Shown here in pieces: positions 14,537 through 14,943 of a stretch of 14,943 bases of DNA. Both the position numbers and the translations under genes were made by a program. Source of the DNA: Zancudomyces culisetae. Lineage: Eukaryota > Kickxellomycota > Harpellomycetes > Harpellales > Legeriomycetaceae. The DNA lies in contig LSSK01000150.1 in assembly GCA_001969505.1 (NCBI GenBank), positions 1 to 14,943 on the forward strand, in the 5' to 3' direction. How positions within the stretch are numbered: position 1 is the first letter of the stretch; every line of letters begins with the position of its first letter. The notes below the pieces were generated by a model. That model was not told the origin of the DNA. It saw only the letters and a list, made by a program, of their open reading frames with translations, and made no database searches.

Positions 14537-14943
14537 GAAAATTTAAACATTACCTTTGGGGCAGACACTTTACAATCCGAACGGATCATAAAGCCCTATA
14601 GAAACTTTTTGACGGCAAGGATATAACTGGACGTGTGGCCCGGTGGGCTATGATTCTACGAAATTATAATTACTCAGTCATTCACTGCCAAGGAAAATCT
14701 AATCCCGCCGATGTTCTATCGAGATTAGAATCTAAAACTATACCAGAAGAACCTATAGATGTGTTAGCAGTTACTCGTATATCAAATGAAACTATAAAAG
14801 ATTATTTACTTCATAATAGGCTTCCTCCTCAAAGTGATGAAGTTACTAAAGGAAAAATATTTTCACTATCTAAAAAATTCAAACTATTAAACAATATTTT
14901 ATTTAGACAGTGTAAAGGGAATTGGAAAGAAGTATTATTGGAC
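14515..14943 (+). pseudogene. RNase H C-terminal part and start of integrase, open to window end (copy 4)
   Basis: Frame 1 reads LAVVWGVRKFKHYLWGRHF, TIRTDHKAL, a TAG at 14599-14601, GRVARWAMIL and HCQGKSNPADVLSRL, then a linker into the integrase N-terminal region (LLNNILFRQCKGNWKEVLLD). From 14602 the frame is open for 114 codons to the last base, with the integrase zinc-binding domain expected just beyond. The N-terminal half of RNase H, with the T-D-A-S catalytic Asp and the catalytic Glu, is missing: the thumb frame stops at AHPNW and this frame starts directly at LAVVW, suggesting a deletion of very roughly 55-60 codons. Confidence 0.85.

Noticed and set aside
14359-14589. 76-codon minus-strand ORF
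   Set aside because: Shadow of the RT/RNase H frames of copy 4.
1-14943. UGA read as Trp as the host genetic code
   Set aside because: The only strong support is two codons in one transposase; the other elements contain TAA and TAG stops and ordinary TGG Trp codons, so mutation is the simpler explanation. Left as a check, not a claim.
1-14943. CRISPR array, prokaryotic operon, defence island or phage region
   Set aside because: No regularly spaced direct repeats, no tandem gene run and no prokaryotic signals; the coding content is eukaryotic transposable elements.

Overview
This window looks like an AT-rich, gene-poor stretch of a eukaryotic nuclear genome made up almost wholly of decayed and nested transposable elements. 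There is no bacterial-style operon, ribosome-binding-site pattern, CRISPR array, rRNA or tRNA that I can support. The mixture (a Tc1-like DD34E transposase, Ty3/gypsy gag-pol remnants, a chromodomain integrase tail, very AT-rich spacers) would fit a repeat-rich fungal genome such as an arbuscular mycorrhizal fungus, but the sequence alone does not settle the host. No intact gene was found; every protein-coding match is broken.

Layout. 1-968: right-hand part of a Tc1-like transposon, with its right terminal inverted repeat and a TA target duplication. It sits in the gag region of a plus-strand Ty3/gypsy copy (copy 1: zinc knuckle ~1048, protease ~1619-2080, reverse transcriptase ~2158-2860, and, after a ~1.27 kb interruption, an integrase-core remnant at 4130-4592). 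The interruption holds a 140 bp solo LTR with a perfect 5 bp target-site duplication (3285-3434), an LTR-end-like repeat (3985-4068, minus) and an unrecognised 55-codon ORF. 5258-7302: a second plus-strand gypsy copy (copy 2: capsid part of gag, a ~445 bp interruption with a TATA-like run, nucleocapsid zinc knuckle, protease), cut exactly at 7302/7303 by the 3' LTR of a minus-strand element.

7303-8322 (minus): the 3' end of a chromovirus: 140 bp LTR, polypurine tract, noncoding tail, chromodomain and integrase C-terminal region. It abuts a truncated LTR of the same family in the opposite orientation (8323-8432). 8433-10379: AT-rich repeats without genes, including heat-shock-element-like arrays at 9566-9647. 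10383-13086 (minus): gag tail, linker, protease, reverse transcriptase and RNase H of a gypsy element (copy 3), possibly the upstream half of the same minus-strand chromovirus. 13091-13953: an LTR-like block bounded by TGTCA and TGACA, sharing sequence blocks with 8456-8640 and 9686-9748. 14205-14943: a plus-strand gypsy pol fragment (copy 4: RT thumb, internally deleted RNase H, start of integrase) running off the window.

How it fits together: the parts are layers of insertion, not a cooperating gene set. The simplest reading is that copy 2 (5258-7302) was split by a minus-strand chromovirus whose remains run from 7303 to about 13086, and copy 4 may be the far side of that split. The most interesting non-coding signals are a 140 bp LTR family defined by two full-length copies that align without gaps, and arrays of alternating TTC/GAA units resembling heat-shock elements within LTR-like repeats. 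I see no convincing new multi-gene system.
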